From the NCBI GenBank assembly GCA_031291615.1, contig JARLIS010000006.1:28455-92454 (forward strand): a DNA stretch of 64,000 bases, read 5' to 3'. Positions 36,604 through 45,537 of this stretch are shown here, one piece after another. The notes beneath the pieces were generated by a model. That model saw only the letters and a list, made by a program, of their open reading frames with translations, was not told the DNA's origin and made no database searches. Source of the DNA: Parvibaculum sp. (GTDB lineage Bacteria; Pseudomonadota; Alphaproteobacteria; Parvibaculales; Parvibaculaceae). Position 1 is the first letter of the stretch. Each line of letters opens with the position of its first letter. The translations under genes and the position numbers were made by a program.

Positions 36604-36618
36604 CAAACCACCGTCGTG

Positions 36619-36641
36619 AGGCCCCGGCGCGCCCGGGGCCT
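36619..36641. terminator. GC-rich stem-loop between the response regulator and NDUFA12 genes
   Basis: AGGCCCCGG and CCGGGGCCT form a perfect 9-bp stem around CGCGC. No T-run follows on the minus strand, so termination is not assured; it could be a processing or attenuation stem. Confidence 0.35.
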
Positions 36642-36719
36642 GTTCGATTCTGCCTGTTCAAGAAGGCGGGCCGAATATGGCATCCGCTGGCGGGATGGTC
36701 CAGTGCGCAGCAACCGGGC

Positions 36720-37256
36720 CTAGTCGAGCGTCCAGACGTCGTCGGCGGGCTTGCGGGCCGGCTGGGCGGCGGGCTTGGGCGCGGGCTTCGGCAGGCGCAT
36801 GTCCTGACGGTAGATGTCGCCGCATTGTTCGAAGGGGCGATCATCCTCGAGCACCCAGCCGATGCGCTGAAGCATGTTGGCCGGGGTCACGGGCTTCACC
36901 AGAAGCTGGGTCGCACCGCAGTCGAAGGCTTCCTGTATGAGCTGGCGCGAGGCGTGGGCCGTCAGGACGATGATCGGCACGAAGCAGAGCGGCTCGCGGC
37001 CGACGCGGCGGACGGCGCGAATGAAGTCGCGGCCGTTCATGGGCGCCATTTCCCAATCGGAAATGATGAGGGTCGGGGCGCGGCGCTCCATCTCGGCAAG
37101 GCCGGTGGTGCCGTCGCGGGCCTGACGCGCGTCAGGCAGGCCGAAACTGCGCAGGATGGTGCGGACGAGAAGCCTCATATTGGCGTTGTCGTCGACGATG
37201 AGGACGTCCAGATCCTTCAACGGCATGCCGAAGGCCGTGCTGATGTTCTGCGCCAT
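36720..37256 (-). CDS. Single-domain response regulator (CheY-like)
   Basis: The 178-residue protein has one receiver domain (about 15-135). The acidic pair is in VLIVDDNANMR, the phospho-acceptor Asp in LIISDWEMAPMNG, the conserved Thr in VLTAHA, and the Lys in LLVKPVTP. No output domain follows, only a Pro/Lys/Ala-rich tail ending DDVWTLD. It should act by protein contact, as CheY or DivK do. No histidine kinase or chemotaxis gene is in the window, so its partner is unknown. Confidence 0.9.
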   Translation of the reverse strand: MAQNISTAFGMPLKDLDVLIVDDNANMRLLVRTILRSFGLPDARQARDGTTGLAEMERRAPTLIISDWEMAPMNGRDFIRAVRRVGREPLCFVPIIVLTAHASRQLIQEAFDCGATQLLVKPVTPANMLQRIGWVLEDDRPFEQCGDIYRQDMRLPKPAPKPAAQPARKPADDVWTLD

Positions 37257-37665
37257 GGCGTTTGTGAGGCTCCACCCTATTTCGCCCCTAGCCTAGAGAA
37301 GGAACCCTTACCACTCCGATAACCGGCAAGGCTTCCGCTCCGTTACCCAAGGTGATTCGGATCGCCGGGGCCTAAGGCGAGCAAGAACTATATTTGGCGG
37401 AGGAGACGAATTCCCACGCTAGATGTGGTTGACGGGCGAGCCCAAGGGCGTAGGATTTTCTTTCGATAAGGGGCGGTGCGAGGGCCGGAGGCCGGACTAC
37501 AGACAAAGATGGATTTTGGCGACTGAAACCTTTTCCAAATCAATCACTTGGGTGATTGACAGGAAAAGGGGACGGGCGCGGCGGAAAGATTTTGTCTGAC
37601 GTCGGGCCGAGGCCTCCCGCAACGCCCGGTTAAAGCCGATAGCGAGCACGAGAACCGGGGGCCAG
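37257..37665. other. Gene-free region upstream of nrdJ
   Basis: This 409-base stretch separates the response regulator and nrdJ starts. It contains the long inverted repeat described separately at 37529-37569 and a GGGGG tract just before the nrdJ ATG. I looked for an adenosylcobalamin riboswitch (B12 box) and for NrdR boxes and saw neither convincingly. Confidence 0.5.
37529..37569. repeat. Two-tier inverted repeat upstream of nrdJ
   Basis: The inner palindrome TCAATCACTTGGGTGATTGA (37540-37559) has 8-bp arms. It is framed by CCTTTTCC (37529-37536) and GGAAAAGG (37562-37569), also perfectly complementary. The tiers are separated by 3 bases on one side and 2 on the other. Sixteen base pairs can form in a single hairpin. 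No T-run follows, which speaks against a simple terminator. Confidence 0.65.
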
Positions 37666-40600
37666 ATGCGTATCCAGCGTTGCTTCACCGTTGAGGGCCA
37701 GTCGCCTTACGAGGGCATTTCCTTTCGTTCGGCGACGAGCGAGATCAGGAACCCGGACGGCTCCATCGTCGGCCAGTCGTCCGAAGTCACCGTGCCCGCC
37801 TCGTGGAGCCAGGTCGCCAGCGACATTCTCGCCCAGAAATATTTCCGCCGAGCCGGCGTCGCTTCGGTGCTGAAGCCCGTGCCCGAAAAGGACGTCCCTG
37901 AATTTCTGTGGCGGCACGAGCCCGACCATGAGGCGCTGGCGGCGCTTCGCCCTGCCGACCGCTTTGGCGGCGAGCACGACGCGCGCCAGGTTTTCGACCG
38001 GCTCGCCGGCACCTGGACCTATTGGGGCTGGAAGGGCGGCTATTTCGAGCGCGAGGAAGACGCCGCCGCCTTCCGGGACGAGCTCTGCTTCATGCTGGCC
38101 ACCCAGATCGCGGCCCCCAATTCTCCGCAATGGTTCAACACCGGGCTTCACTGGGCCTATGGCATAGACGGCCCGGCACAGGGGCATTTCTATGTGAGCC
38201 CCAAGAGCGGCAAGGTGAAACAGGCAACCAGCGCCTATGAGCGCCCGCAACCTCATGCCTGCTTCATCCAGAGCATCGAGGACGATCTCGTTAACGAGAA
38301 CGGCATCATGGACCTCTGGGTGCGCGAGGCGCGGCTGTTCAAATACGGTTCGGGCACCGGCACGAATTTCTCCAGCCTGCGCGGCGAGGAGGAAAACCTG
38401 TCGGGCGGCGGCAAGTCATCCGGCCTGATGAGCTTCCTCAAGATCGGCGACCGGGCGGCCGGCGCGATCAAATCCGGCGGCACGACGCGGCGCGCGGCCA
38501 AGATGGTCATCGTCGATGCGGACCATCCCGACATCGAGCAGTTCATCAACTGGAAGGTGATCGAGGAACAGAAGGTCGCCGCGCTGGTCACCGGCTCGAA
38601 GATCAACCAGAAGCATCTTGGCGCCGTGATGCGCGCCTGCGTCAATTGCGAGGGGCCGGCCGGCGACTGCTTCGACCCGAAGAAGAACCCGGCGCTGAAG
38701 CGCGAGATCATCGCCGCGCGCCGGATGCATGTGCCCGAAAACTACATTCAGCGGGTCATCCAATTCGCACGGCAGGGCTATACCGACATCGACTTCCGCA
38801 TCTACGACACGGATTGGGATTCTGACGCCTATCTCACCGTTTCCGGCCAGAACTCCAACAACACCGTGCGCGTGACGGACAATTTCCTGCGCGCCGTGGA
38901 GGAAGACGGCGACTGGAACCTGACGCGGCGGACGGACGGCATGGTTTCGAAGACGCTGAAAGCGCGCGAGCTCTGGGACCAGATCGGTCAGGCGGCCTGG
39001 GGCTCCGCCGATCCGGGCATCCAGTTCCACACCACGATCAACGACTGGCACACCTGCCCCGCCTCCGGGCCCATCCGCGCCAGCAATCCGTGCTCGGAAT
39101 ATATGTTCCTCGACGACACGGCCTGCAATCTCGCCTCGCTCAACCTGATGACGTTCCGCGAGACCGGCGGACGTTTCGACGTTGAGGCGTTCGAGCATGC
39201 AACCAAGCTCTGGACGCTCGTGCTCGAAATCTCGGTCCTGATGGCGCAGTTTCCGAGCCGCGAAATCGCCGAGCGCTCTTACCGCTACCGGACGCTCGGC
39301 CTTGGCTTTGCCAATATCGGCGGGCTGCTGATGTCGCTTGGCCTTGCCTATGACAGCTCGGCCGGGCGCAGCCTTTGCGCCGCGATCAGCGCCATCATGA
39401 CGGGCGTCGCCTATGCGACCTCCGCGCAGATGGCGAAGGAACTCGGGGCCTTCGAAGGCTTTGCCGAAAATCGCGAACACATGCTGCGCGTGATGCGCAA
39501 CCACGCGCGGGCCGCACATGGTCTCAGCGACGGCTATGACGGCCTCGCCACCCTGCCCCTGCCTCTCGACCACGCGAACTGTCCGCAGCGCGACCTTGTC
39601 GACCATGCCCGTGCCGCATGGGACCTCGCCGTCGCCATGGGCGAGCGCAGCGGCTATCGCAATGCGCAGGCGACCGTAATCGCGCCGACGGGGACCATCG
39701 GCCTCGTGATGGATTGCGACACGACTGGCATCGAGCCCGACTTCGCGCTGGTGAAGTTCAAGAAGCTCGCCGGCGGCGGCTATTTCAAGATCATCAACCG
39801 TGCCGTGCCGCAGGCGCTGCGCACGCTCGGCTATTCGGAACGCGAGATCGAAGCCATCGTCAATTTCGCGGTCGGCTTCGGCACGCTCGAAAATGCGCCG
39901 GGCGTCAATCACCGGATGCTTGCGGCAAAGGGTTTCACGCCCGAGAAGATCGAGGCGGTCGAAGGCGCTCTCGCCACCGCTTTCGACATCCGCTTCGCCT
40001 TCAACAAGTGGACGCTGGGAGAGACCTTCTGCATCGACACTCTCGGGCTCGACGCCGAGGCGATGGACGATCTCGATTTCGATCTTCTCGCCGCCATCGG
40101 TTTTTCAAAGGCCGAGATCGACGCCGCGAACCTCCATGTCTGCGGCGCGATGACGGTCGAGGGCGCGCCGGGCCTCAAGGACGAGCATCTTGCCGTCTTC
40201 GATTGCGCCAATCCCTGTGGCCGGACCGGCACGCGGTTCCTGTCCACCGAAAGCCATATCTACATGATGGCGGCGGCGCAGCCCTTCATCTCGGGCGCCA
40301 TCTCGAAGACGATCAACATGCCGAATGCGGCGAGCGTCGAGGATTGCAAGGCGAGCTACATGCTGTCCTGGAAGCTCGCGCTCAAGGCCAATGCGCTTTA
40401 TCGCGACGGCTCGAAACTGTCGCAACCGCTCAATTCACAGATCCTCGAAGACGAAGTGCTGGAGGAAGACGAGCCGATTGCCGAGCGTATCGCCGCCATG
40501 CCTGCGCAGGAGCGGGCCCGCGTCGTCGCCACCGAAATCGTCGAGCGTGTCGTCGAACGCGCCAAGGAGCGTCAGAAGCTGCCTGATCGCCGCAAGGGCT

Positions 40601-41313
40601 ACACGCAGAAGGCGTTGGTCGGCGGGCACAAGGTCTATCTCCGGACCGGCGAATATGAAGACGGCACCATCGGCGAAATCTTCATCGACATGCACAAGGA
40701 AGGCGCGGCCTTCCGCTCGCTGATGAACAATTTCGCCATCGCGATTTCACTCGGCCTGCAATATGGCGTGCCGCTGGAGGAATATGTCGAAGCCTTCACC
40801 TTCACGCGCTTCGAGCCGGCGGGCCTCGTCAAGGGCAACGACCGGATCAAGAATGCGACCTCGATCCTCGATTACGTATTCCGTGAACTTGCGGTCTCCT
40901 ATCTAGGCCGGTCCGACCTCGGCCATGTCGATCCGAAGGATATCGGGTTCGACGTGATGGGCGGCGGTGTCGAGCAGGGCAAACTTCCGGCGGCGAGCGT
41001 CGTCAGCCCCGGCTTCACGCGCAATCCGCAAATGGCGAATTTCTACATCGTGCAGGGCGGCGCCGCGGCATTGCGCGGAGCGGTCGCTGGCGCAACGGCG
41101 ACGAAAGCGATCCTCGATGCGTCGGAACATGCCGAGGAAATGGCTGTCAGCGCCACCCTGCGCAGTGAAGCGGTTTCCTTCTCCCGCGTTGCCGAAGCAC
41201 GCCTCAAGGGCTATGAGGGCGAGGCCTGCAGCGAATGCGGGAACTTCACCATGGTGCGGAACGGCACCTGCCTGAAGTGCGAGACCTGCGGCGGCACGAG
41301 CGGCTGCAGCTGA
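37666..41313 (+). CDS. nrdJ: Adenosylcobalamin-dependent ribonucleoside-diphosphate reductase (class II)
   Basis: The 1215-residue enzyme makes deoxyribonucleotides with a B12-generated radical, so it works with or without oxygen. The core carries [21 protein letters not shown] and [13 protein letters not shown] segments, the substrate-site [20 protein letters not shown] (around residue 475) and [19 protein letters not shown]. The C-terminus has [14 protein letters not shown] and [13 protein letters not shown], cysteine pairs that re-reduce the active site or bind zinc. Length fits the long alphaproteobacterial form, which has a large insertion before the Cys tail. The upstream region holds a prominent inverted repeat. 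No nrdAB genes are seen nearby. Confidence 0.95.
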   Translation: MRIQRCFTVEGQSPYEGISFRSATSEIRNPDGSIVGQSSEVTVPASWSQVASDILAQKYFRRAGVASVLKPVPEKDVPEFLWRHEPDHEALAALRPADRFGGEHDARQVFDRLAGTWTYWGWKGGYFEREEDAAAFRDELCFMLATQIAAPNSPQWFNTGLHWAYGIDGPAQGHFYVSPKSGKVKQATSAYERPQPHACFIQSIEDDLVNENGIMDLWVREARLFKYGSGTGTNFSSLRGEEENLSGGGKSSGLMSFLKIGDRAAGAIKSGGTTRRAAKMVIVDADHPDIEQFINWKVIEEQKVAALVTGSKINQKHLGAVMRACVNCEGPAGDCFDPKKNPALKREIIAARRMHVPENYIQRVIQFARQGYTDIDFRIYDTDWDSDAYLTVSGQNSNNTVRVTDNFLRAVEEDGDWNLTRRTDGMVSKTLKARELWDQIGQAAWGSADPGIQFHTTINDWHTCPASGPIRASNPCSEYMFLDDTACNLASLNLMTFRETGGRFDVEAFEHATKLWTLVLEISVLMAQFPSREIAERSYRYRTLGLGFANIGGLLMSLGLAYDSSAGRSLCAAISAIMTGVAYATSAQMAKELGAFEGFAENREHMLRVMRNHARAAHGLSDGYDGLATLPLPLDHANCPQRDLVDHARAAWDLAVAMGERSGYRNAQATVIAPTGTIGLVMDCDTTGIEPDFALVKFKKLAGGGYFKIINRAVPQALRTLGYSEREIEAIVNFAVGFGTLENAPGVNHRMLAAKGFTPEKIEAVEGALATAFDIRFAFNKWTLGETFCIDTLGLDAEAMDDLDFDLLAAIGFSKAEIDAANLHVCGAMTVEGAPGLKDEHLAVFDCANPCGRTGTRFLSTESHIYMMAAAQPFISGAISKTINMPNAASVEDCKASYMLSWKLALKANALYRDGSKLSQPLNSQILEDEVLEEDEPIAERIAAMPAQERARVVATEIVERVVERAKERQKLPDRRKGYTQKALVGGHKVYLRTGEYEDGTIGEIFIDMHKEGAAFRSLMNNFAIAISLGLQYGVPLEEYVEAFTFTRFEPAGLVKGNDRIKNATSILDYVFRELAVSYLGRSDLGHVDPKDIGFDVMGGGVEQGKLPAASVVSPGFTRNPQMANFYIVQGGAAALRGAVAGATATKAILDASEHAEEMAVSATLRSEAVSFSRVAEARLKGYEGEACSECGNFTMVRNGTCLKCETCGGTSGCS

Positions 41314-41372
41314 GGCATATGGGAAATCCCGCCCGCAACGGCGGCGAGCTTCGTTCCCGGCCTGCATTGCCC

Positions 41373-41406
41373 GCCCGGCGCGCATCGTGACAAGATGCGG
41401 CCGGGC
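41373..41406 (+). terminator. Stem-loop after nrdJ, possible terminator
   Basis: GCCCGG-CGC-GCATC pairs with GATGC-GG-CCGGGC as an 11-bp stem with a small internal loop and 7-base hairpin loop, 60 bases past the nrdJ stop. A TTTTTT run occurs 12 bases later, farther than usual, so strength is uncertain. Confidence 0.45.
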
Positions 41407-41461
41407 TGAATGATCGTCTTTTTTCCGCCGCCCCCCGCAGCCCTGAAACTCAAGGTTCCCG

Positions 41462-41965
41462 ATGCGCTTTGCACAGCTCTTTCTCGCGGCGGCCTTGTTC
41501 TGTTTCGGCATTCTCCCCGCCCTCGCCTCCGATCCGCAATCCGAAGCGCGAGCGGCAATAGATGCAGGTGACTATGCGAAGGCCGCGAAACTCTTGCAGG
41601 CGCTTGCCGACAAAGGAGACGGGGCGGCCGCGTTCAATCTCGGCGTGATGTACGGCCGCGGACAGGGTGTCGCAAAAAGCGACGTCATTGCGGCTTCATG
41701 GTTCGAGAAAGCGGCGCGCGACGGCAATGCGCTGGCCCAGCTCGATCTCGGCATCATGTATCGCAATGGTCAGGGCGTCGCCATCGACTTTCCCCACTCA
41801 TATATGTGGCTCGACGTGGCCGCCTCCAATCTCACGGGCGCGGATGGCGCGCAGGCGATGAAGTTCCGCGACGATGTTGCAAAACGGATGACGCCCCAGC
41901 AATTGCAGGACGCGCAGGACATGTCCGACAATTGCAAGCTCGCCGGCGTGAAAAGCTGCGACTAG
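41462..41965 (+). CDS. Sel1-like repeat protein, secreted
   Basis: The 167-residue protein has a signal peptide (1-22, ending ALA) and two to three Sel1-type TPR units: AGDYAKAAKLLQALADKGDGAAAFNLGVMYGRG, then DVIAASWFEKAARDGNALAQLDLGIMYRNG, then a third YMWLDVAAS unit. It probably mediates protein contacts in the periplasm. Two cysteines near the end (DNCKLAGVKSCD) may form a disulfide. I cannot tie it to a pathway; the flanking genes are unrelated. Confidence 0.85.
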   Translation: MRFAQLFLAAALFCFGILPALASDPQSEARAAIDAGDYAKAAKLLQALADKGDGAAAFNLGVMYGRGQGVAKSDVIAASWFEKAARDGNALAQLDLGIMYRNGQGVAIDFPHSYMWLDVAASNLTGADGAQAMKFRDDVAKRMTPQQLQDAQDMSDNCKLAGVKSCD

Positions 41966-41982
41966 CAATTTTCGACCCAAAG

Positions 41983-42005
41983 CGTCATTGCGAGGTGCGA
42001 AGCGT
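41983..42005. repeat. Fragment resembling an interspersed GTCATTGCGAG-type repeat
   Basis: The sequence CGTCATTGCGAGGTGCGAAGC lies between two convergent genes. It matches, from memory, the start of short repeats (GTCATTGCGAG-GCGAAGC) found many times in alphaproteobacterial genomes. Only one partial copy is in the window. Confidence 0.35.
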
Positions 42006-42037
42006 TTCCATCAAGGAGGTAACGCCTTCGTCCACCG

Positions 42038-42991
42038 TCAGCGCGCTTCTCTCAGCGTCCGTTCCGCCAGAACTTTCGCCGCGATGTCCCAGGCGCCGAA
42101 CTGGGCGATGCGTTGCTCGCGCGGAATGCGCTGCAATCCCGTCTGCGAGATTTGCGACGAAAAGTGCCAGGTGTTGCCGCCTGAATTGTTTTCCAGCACG
42201 AAAAGCTTTCCCGTCCCGGCTTCGCGAATGATGTCGAGGCCCTGAAGCGGTATCGCCGGCATGGCCGCCGCCGCGCGCCGGGCGAAGTCCAGCACCTCCG
42301 TATCTTCGACCAGTTCGTGCAGATAGTCGTCGCCCGCATTCGAGGCGATAGGTGCTGCAAGCAATTCCTCGTCCGACGCCGAAAGCGGCGCGCGCGGCCT
42401 TTGCTGACGAAACGTCATGCAGTAGAGCGGCTCGCCGAACAGCGTCAACACACGATAGCTTTCGGGATATTCGCCGGTGTCGATGAACTTCTGCACGAGT
42501 ATGGGCGATTTGCGGATGGGATGGTCGGCCGGAAAGAGGCGCGGCGCCAGCTGCGCCACGCTCTCGGTGCGCAGCAGATAAGTGAAACGGCCATTCGACA
42601 TGCTGCCGGGGGCCGTCGGCTTCACGACGACATGCTCGCCCCAGAACGAAGGCGCCAGAGACCGGCCGAATTGATAGTCGACGGTCGGCGGGACGGCGAT
42701 CCCGGCGCGGGAGAATTTCCGAAGCTGCTCCATCTTGGCGATGCGCCTGCCCATATAGATCAGCCCACGGACCGGCCTGAAGTCTTCGAGTTGCAGAAAC
42801 GAGACGGTCAGGGTCGGCCGGTTCCAGAAGCCGGATGGGAGGTTCGCCCCCTCGCCTCCCGCGATAGGCACCACCGCCACCTCGATTTCGGGAGCGAGGG
42901 CCCGGATCTTCTCTCCAATCTCCTCAAAATCGCGGCGTCCCTGCGCTGCGGGGTGGTGAACGAGGATCAGGTTTCGGGTGGCTTCGTGCAT
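42038..42991 (-). CDS. ATP-grasp-like protein of unknown substrate
   Basis: The 317-residue protein (from ATG 42991) has an ATP-grasp-like course. LILVHHPAAQGRRDFEEIG is a pre-ATP-grasp start, FGRSLAPSFWGEHVVVKPTAPGS carries the ATP-lysine type VVKP segment, and LVQKFIDTGEYPESYRVLTLFG and GLDIIREAGTGKLFVLENNSGGNTW look like metal-binding ends with Glu/Asn. This suggests a carboxylate-amine or peptide ligase, but no named family is recognised. The frame extends 25 codons upstream, where composition is not protein-like. It is divergent from the fasciclin protein gene. Confidence 0.6.
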   Translation of the reverse strand: MHEATRNLILVHHPAAQGRRDFEEIGEKIRALAPEIEVAVVPIAGGEGANLPSGFWNRPTLTVSFLQLEDFRPVRGLIYMGRRIAKMEQLRKFSRAGIAVPPTVDYQFGRSLAPSFWGEHVVVKPTAPGSMSNGRFTYLLRTESVAQLAPRLFPADHPIRKSPILVQKFIDTGEYPESYRVLTLFGEPLYCMTFRQQRPRAPLSASDEELLAAPIASNAGDDYLHELVEDTEVLDFARRAAAAMPAIPLQGLDIIREAGTGKLFVLENNSGGNTWHFSSQISQTGLQRIPREQRIAQFGAWDIAAKVLAERTLREAR

Positions 42992-43180
42992 TCGGGGCCT
43001 GCGCGGGAGCGGATTGTGATGATATCGTAACCTTCCGGACAGGCCCGCGCATGGCCGAATCCGCACGGTCCGGAGGATATTGTGTTCCCGCCCGCCGGGG
43101 CCTGTCTCAATTCAGTCAAAATGCGTCCGTAGTTTCGCTAACACATACGAAAGTGGCAAAATCCCTTGCCGAGGTGCCCC

Positions 43181-43795
43181 ATGATCAAAACGAAACTCAA
43201 GCTCAGAACCCTTGTCGCCGCCGCAGCGCTTTTTGCGGCCGCAGCCACGCCGGCGCTCGCGGCGGAGTCGATCTACGACACGCTCAAGGCCGATCCGCAG
43301 TTCTCGACGCTGGTGAAGGCGATCGACGCGAACGGCGTCAAGTATCAGTACACGGCCAAATCACCGCGCACCGTATTCGCGCCGACGAACGATGCCTTCG
43401 ACAAGATCAAAGGCGGCTATGGCGACATGATCTCGCCCGGCAATGCGAGCGACAGGCAGAATACGCAAGCCCTGTTGCTCTACCAGATCGTGCCCGGCCG
43501 CTATACGCCCGAGAGCCTGCAAGGCAAGTCGGTGACGGTGAACACTTTCCAGAAAGACCCCGTGACCATCGACGGGTCGGGACCGAAGCTGCGCTATGGC
43601 GGCGACGAATTCGCCGTCACGCAGTCGGGCGCCGCCATCGCGGCTGCGAACGGCGTCATCATCCCCGTCGACGGCCTGCCTACGCCCGTCTTCTCGCAGA
43701 CGGACGAAACGAGCAATTCGGGAGCGCCCGCCCCTTCAGCGCCAGCCGCTTCCGGCATGGCGCCCGCCAGCGGATCGTTAACCGCACCGCAATAG
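43181..43795 (+). CDS. Fasciclin (FAS1) domain protein, secreted
   Basis: The 204-residue protein has a signal peptide (1-27, ending ALA) and one FAS1 domain. It carries SIYDTLKADPQFSTLVKAI, the H1 box TVFAPTNDAF, LLYQIVPGRYTPESL, and the H2-like ending AANGVIIPVDGLPTP. FAS1 proteins act in adhesion or envelope contacts. The tail is Pro/Ala/Ser-rich and disordered. GAGG before ATG 43181 fixes the start. A strong terminator follows. The gene is the last core gene before the integrated element. Confidence 0.93.
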   Translation: MIKTKLKLRTLVAAAALFAAAATPALAAESIYDTLKADPQFSTLVKAIDANGVKYQYTAKSPRTVFAPTNDAFDKIKGGYGDMISPGNASDRQNTQALLLYQIVPGRYTPESLQGKSVTVNTFQKDPVTIDGSGPKLRYGGDEFAVTQSGAAIAAANGVIIPVDGLPTPVFSQTDETSNSGAPAPSAPAASGMAPASGSLTAPQ

Positions 43796-43824
43796 CCGCG
43801 CAATTCGGATTGCGACGAACGGAG

Positions 43825-43854
43825 AGGCCGGAAACCAGTTTTTCCGGCCTTTTT
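43825..43854 (+). terminator. Rho-independent terminator after the fasciclin gene
   Basis: AGGCCGGAAA and TTTCCGGCCT form a 10-bp perfect stem around CCAGTT, followed by TTTT. It lies 30 bases past the stop. Confidence 0.9.
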
Positions 43855-43943
43855 CGCTGCGAACTCGTCCGGAGCACGACACTCCGCAAGCCAAACCATC
43901 AAACGTTGAAAACAAAGGCTTTTTCAGCCGCTTTGAGAAGCCT

Positions 43944-43955
43944 TGTGTACAAGTG
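43944..43955 (+). repeat. Candidate attL, TGTGTACAAGTG
   Basis: This is a direct copy of the 12-mer at 49426-49437. The local sequence CTTGTGTACAAG is palindromic with a 2-base centre, as expected for a tyrosine recombinase core site. Confidence 0.5.
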
Positions 43956-43996
43956 TCGTGACCGCGCCGTCAATAACATTCCGAAGCATCCACCTT

Positions 43997-44512
43997 TCAT
44001 GCCTCGTCAGCATCCGCCGCTGGCATGATCGAAAGTAGCTCAGGCTCTATATCCAGTTCGTATATCACAGCCAGCTTAGCGACGTGCGCTCCGATGGTCG
44101 CGCGAAGCTCACCCAAGCAAACGAAGAAACCGGGATCAACCGCTTGGCGATGTGGTCTAGTTGGATGATCGTGGAAGAAGTGAAAATCTAGGTTGTCGGA
44201 AGTAAGGAACTTTCTGCAAGCCGTCCTTATCGCACGGACATTATCTCGCCCCTCTGCCAAGTCGGTGAGATTTTGAAGTACACGAGTCGCCTCGCCGCGT
44301 ATTTCTTGTACCGAGCGCGAGACCTGATCCGGTATTTCGAGGATGTATGGAACATAAAGGACACGCCTGTCCTCCAAGAAGGTCAGAAAGCTCTTAATCA
44401 CGTTCCGGTCTACAGGCGCGGCAGTCCACTGAAGTCCCACAATGGGCGTTGAAAAGCCGGTTATCCTGTTCAGCAATGTTTGAAATGCCGTGCGTGTCTT
44501 GTTACCTGCCAT
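43997..44512 (-). CDS. Island protein, DUF6650-like
   Basis: The 171-residue protein starts MAGNKTRTAFQTLLNRITGF, followed by STPIVGLQWT and KSFLTFLEDRRVLYVPYILE. From memory this resembles the DUF6650 group of mobile-element proteins; I cannot confirm it here. The middle is helical (RSVQEIRGEATRVLQNL) and ends with a tract rich in His (FHFFHDHPTRPHRQ). The function is unknown. The start overlaps the upstream small gene by 11 bases, so the two are translated together. Confidence 0.6.
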   Translation of the reverse strand: MAGNKTRTAFQTLLNRITGFSTPIVGLQWTAAPVDRNVIKSFLTFLEDRRVLYVPYILEIPDQVSRSVQEIRGEATRVLQNLTDLAEGRDNVRAIRTACRKFLTSDNLDFHFFHDHPTRPHRQAVDPGFFVCLGELRATIGAHVAKLAVIYELDIEPELLSIMPAADADEA

Positions 44513-44846
44513 ATTGCCCCACGTGGCCGTTTTGGGCTTTGGTCTGTTGCTGTTGCCGATACCACTCGACATCTTCAACGGCCTTGTCATAGACAATCTT
44601 CACAACTGTCCTATGCACGATTTCCTCAAGTGCGTTCCAATCAATCGGCGCTTCCTTATCAAACACGCGGAAGCCCCATCCCTCGACCTCATCGGGCCAC
44701 GTCTCGACCATTACGCCAAGGTCTCCTAGAGGCCCCCGTAGGGCAAGCGTAAGGGTGGCAGGCGACCAACCCGGAAGGCTATACGCCATTCTGTTGACGC
44801 GGTAGCTCGCCACTTTGCGCATTGATGATTTAATTGCCGCCGTCAT
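44502..44846 (-). CDS. Island protein of unknown function, partner of the DUF6650-like gene
   Basis: The 114-residue protein is preceded by GGAGAGTGTGGA just before ATG 44846, a strong ribosome binding site. Residues 20-75 (LPGWSPATLTLALRGPLGDLG, then WPDEVEGWGFRVFDKEAPIDWNAL) look like a small alpha/beta domain, and the end is Gln/Lys-rich. It matches no family I recognise. It is co-expressed with the following DUF6650-like gene because they overlap. Confidence 0.55.
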   Translation of the reverse strand: MTAAIKSSMRKVASYRVNRMAYSLPGWSPATLTLALRGPLGDLGVMVETWPDEVEGWGFRVFDKEAPIDWNALEEIVHRTVVKIVYDKAVEDVEWYRQQQQTKAQNGHVGQYGR

Positions 44847-45045
44847 TCCACACTCTCCATACGAGAGGGATTAAATCCGCACCCTGAAAATATTCTATCA
44901 CAAATTTACAAGCGGCCAATCGTGGGGTGGTATCCGCCGATTGTCCCCCGTGCCCCTTCGCGCCCGCAAGCACAGAACAGCACCCGCTCGCACCCGCCTA
45001 GGCGCGCGAAGGAATGTCTTTAGTCGCCACCGGCTTCCCCAGTCT

Positions 45046-45342
45046 ATGACCGCCAATACCAATCGCTTCACTCCCGACATGGACGCCCGCTGGGAGTCGC
45101 TACATCGCCTGTATGATCTTTTCATTGAGACGCTGACGGCTGAAGCGAAAGCACCTGAGCCTAAGGCGTCAATGCTCAACGTCATTCGAGAGTTCCTGAA
45201 GGACAACGCTCGCTTCCTTGCGGACCACATGCCGGCGACCACGCCCGGCCAGCTTCAATCTGTCAAAGCGCAAACCAAGAAAGAGCACGACGGCTGGGGC
45301 ATCATCGGTGGGAACGCCACCTTGCCTGACTTCAAAGTCTGA
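45046..45342 (+). CDS. Small terminase / DNA maturase A-like protein (candidate)
   Basis: The ~98-residue protein (ATG 45046) is helical, with RWESLHRLYDLFIETLTAEA followed by ASMLNVIREFLKDNARF. That second block closely resembles the LNV-(R)-FLKDN motif of small terminase subunits of T7-like phages, which are ~90-residue DNA-packaging recognition proteins. The rest shows no similarity I can name. The open frame extends 35 codons upstream, but those codons are not protein-like. A standalone small terminase without large terminase or capsid genes is the pattern of satellites that redirect a helper phage's packaging. Confidence 0.45.
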   Translation: MTANTNRFTPDMDARWESLHRLYDLFIETLTAEAKAPEPKASMLNVIREFLKDNARFLADHMPATTPGQLQSVKAQTKKEHDGWGIIGGNATLPDFKV

Positions 45343-45537
45343 GATGAAGTCACTTCAGTTTCAAAATCCTTGAGTCCATCTGTTATTGACCTCGAATGAT
45401 CTAGGTGTCCCTAGGGCTGCCTAAACTCTTCCGACATCAAACCCCTCAACAAACCTCCAACCACCAACATCCCCCTTCAAACGCAACATCAAGTTGACGC
45501 ATGGAGAAAGTGTGCCTGCACCTGAAAGTGAACGACA

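Noticed and set aside
37257..37665. Adenosylcobalamin riboswitch before nrdJ
   Set aside because: No B12-box-like sequence or GCCACTG segment was found, despite the cobalamin dependence of the enzyme.
37497..37688. A 63-codon minus-strand frame across the nrdJ start
   Set aside because: It runs over the inverted repeat and the nrdJ start, and the product has no protein-like features.
43944..43955. XerCD dif site at the island border
   Set aside because: The CTTGTGTACAAG core lacks the two 11-bp XerC/XerD arms and the TTATGTTAA half of dif, and the element encodes its own integrase.
43800..44000. tRNA gene as integration target of the island
   Set aside because: I looked for cloverleaf-like pairs and GGTTCGAATC-type T-loops at both island borders and found none; the insertion seems intergenic.
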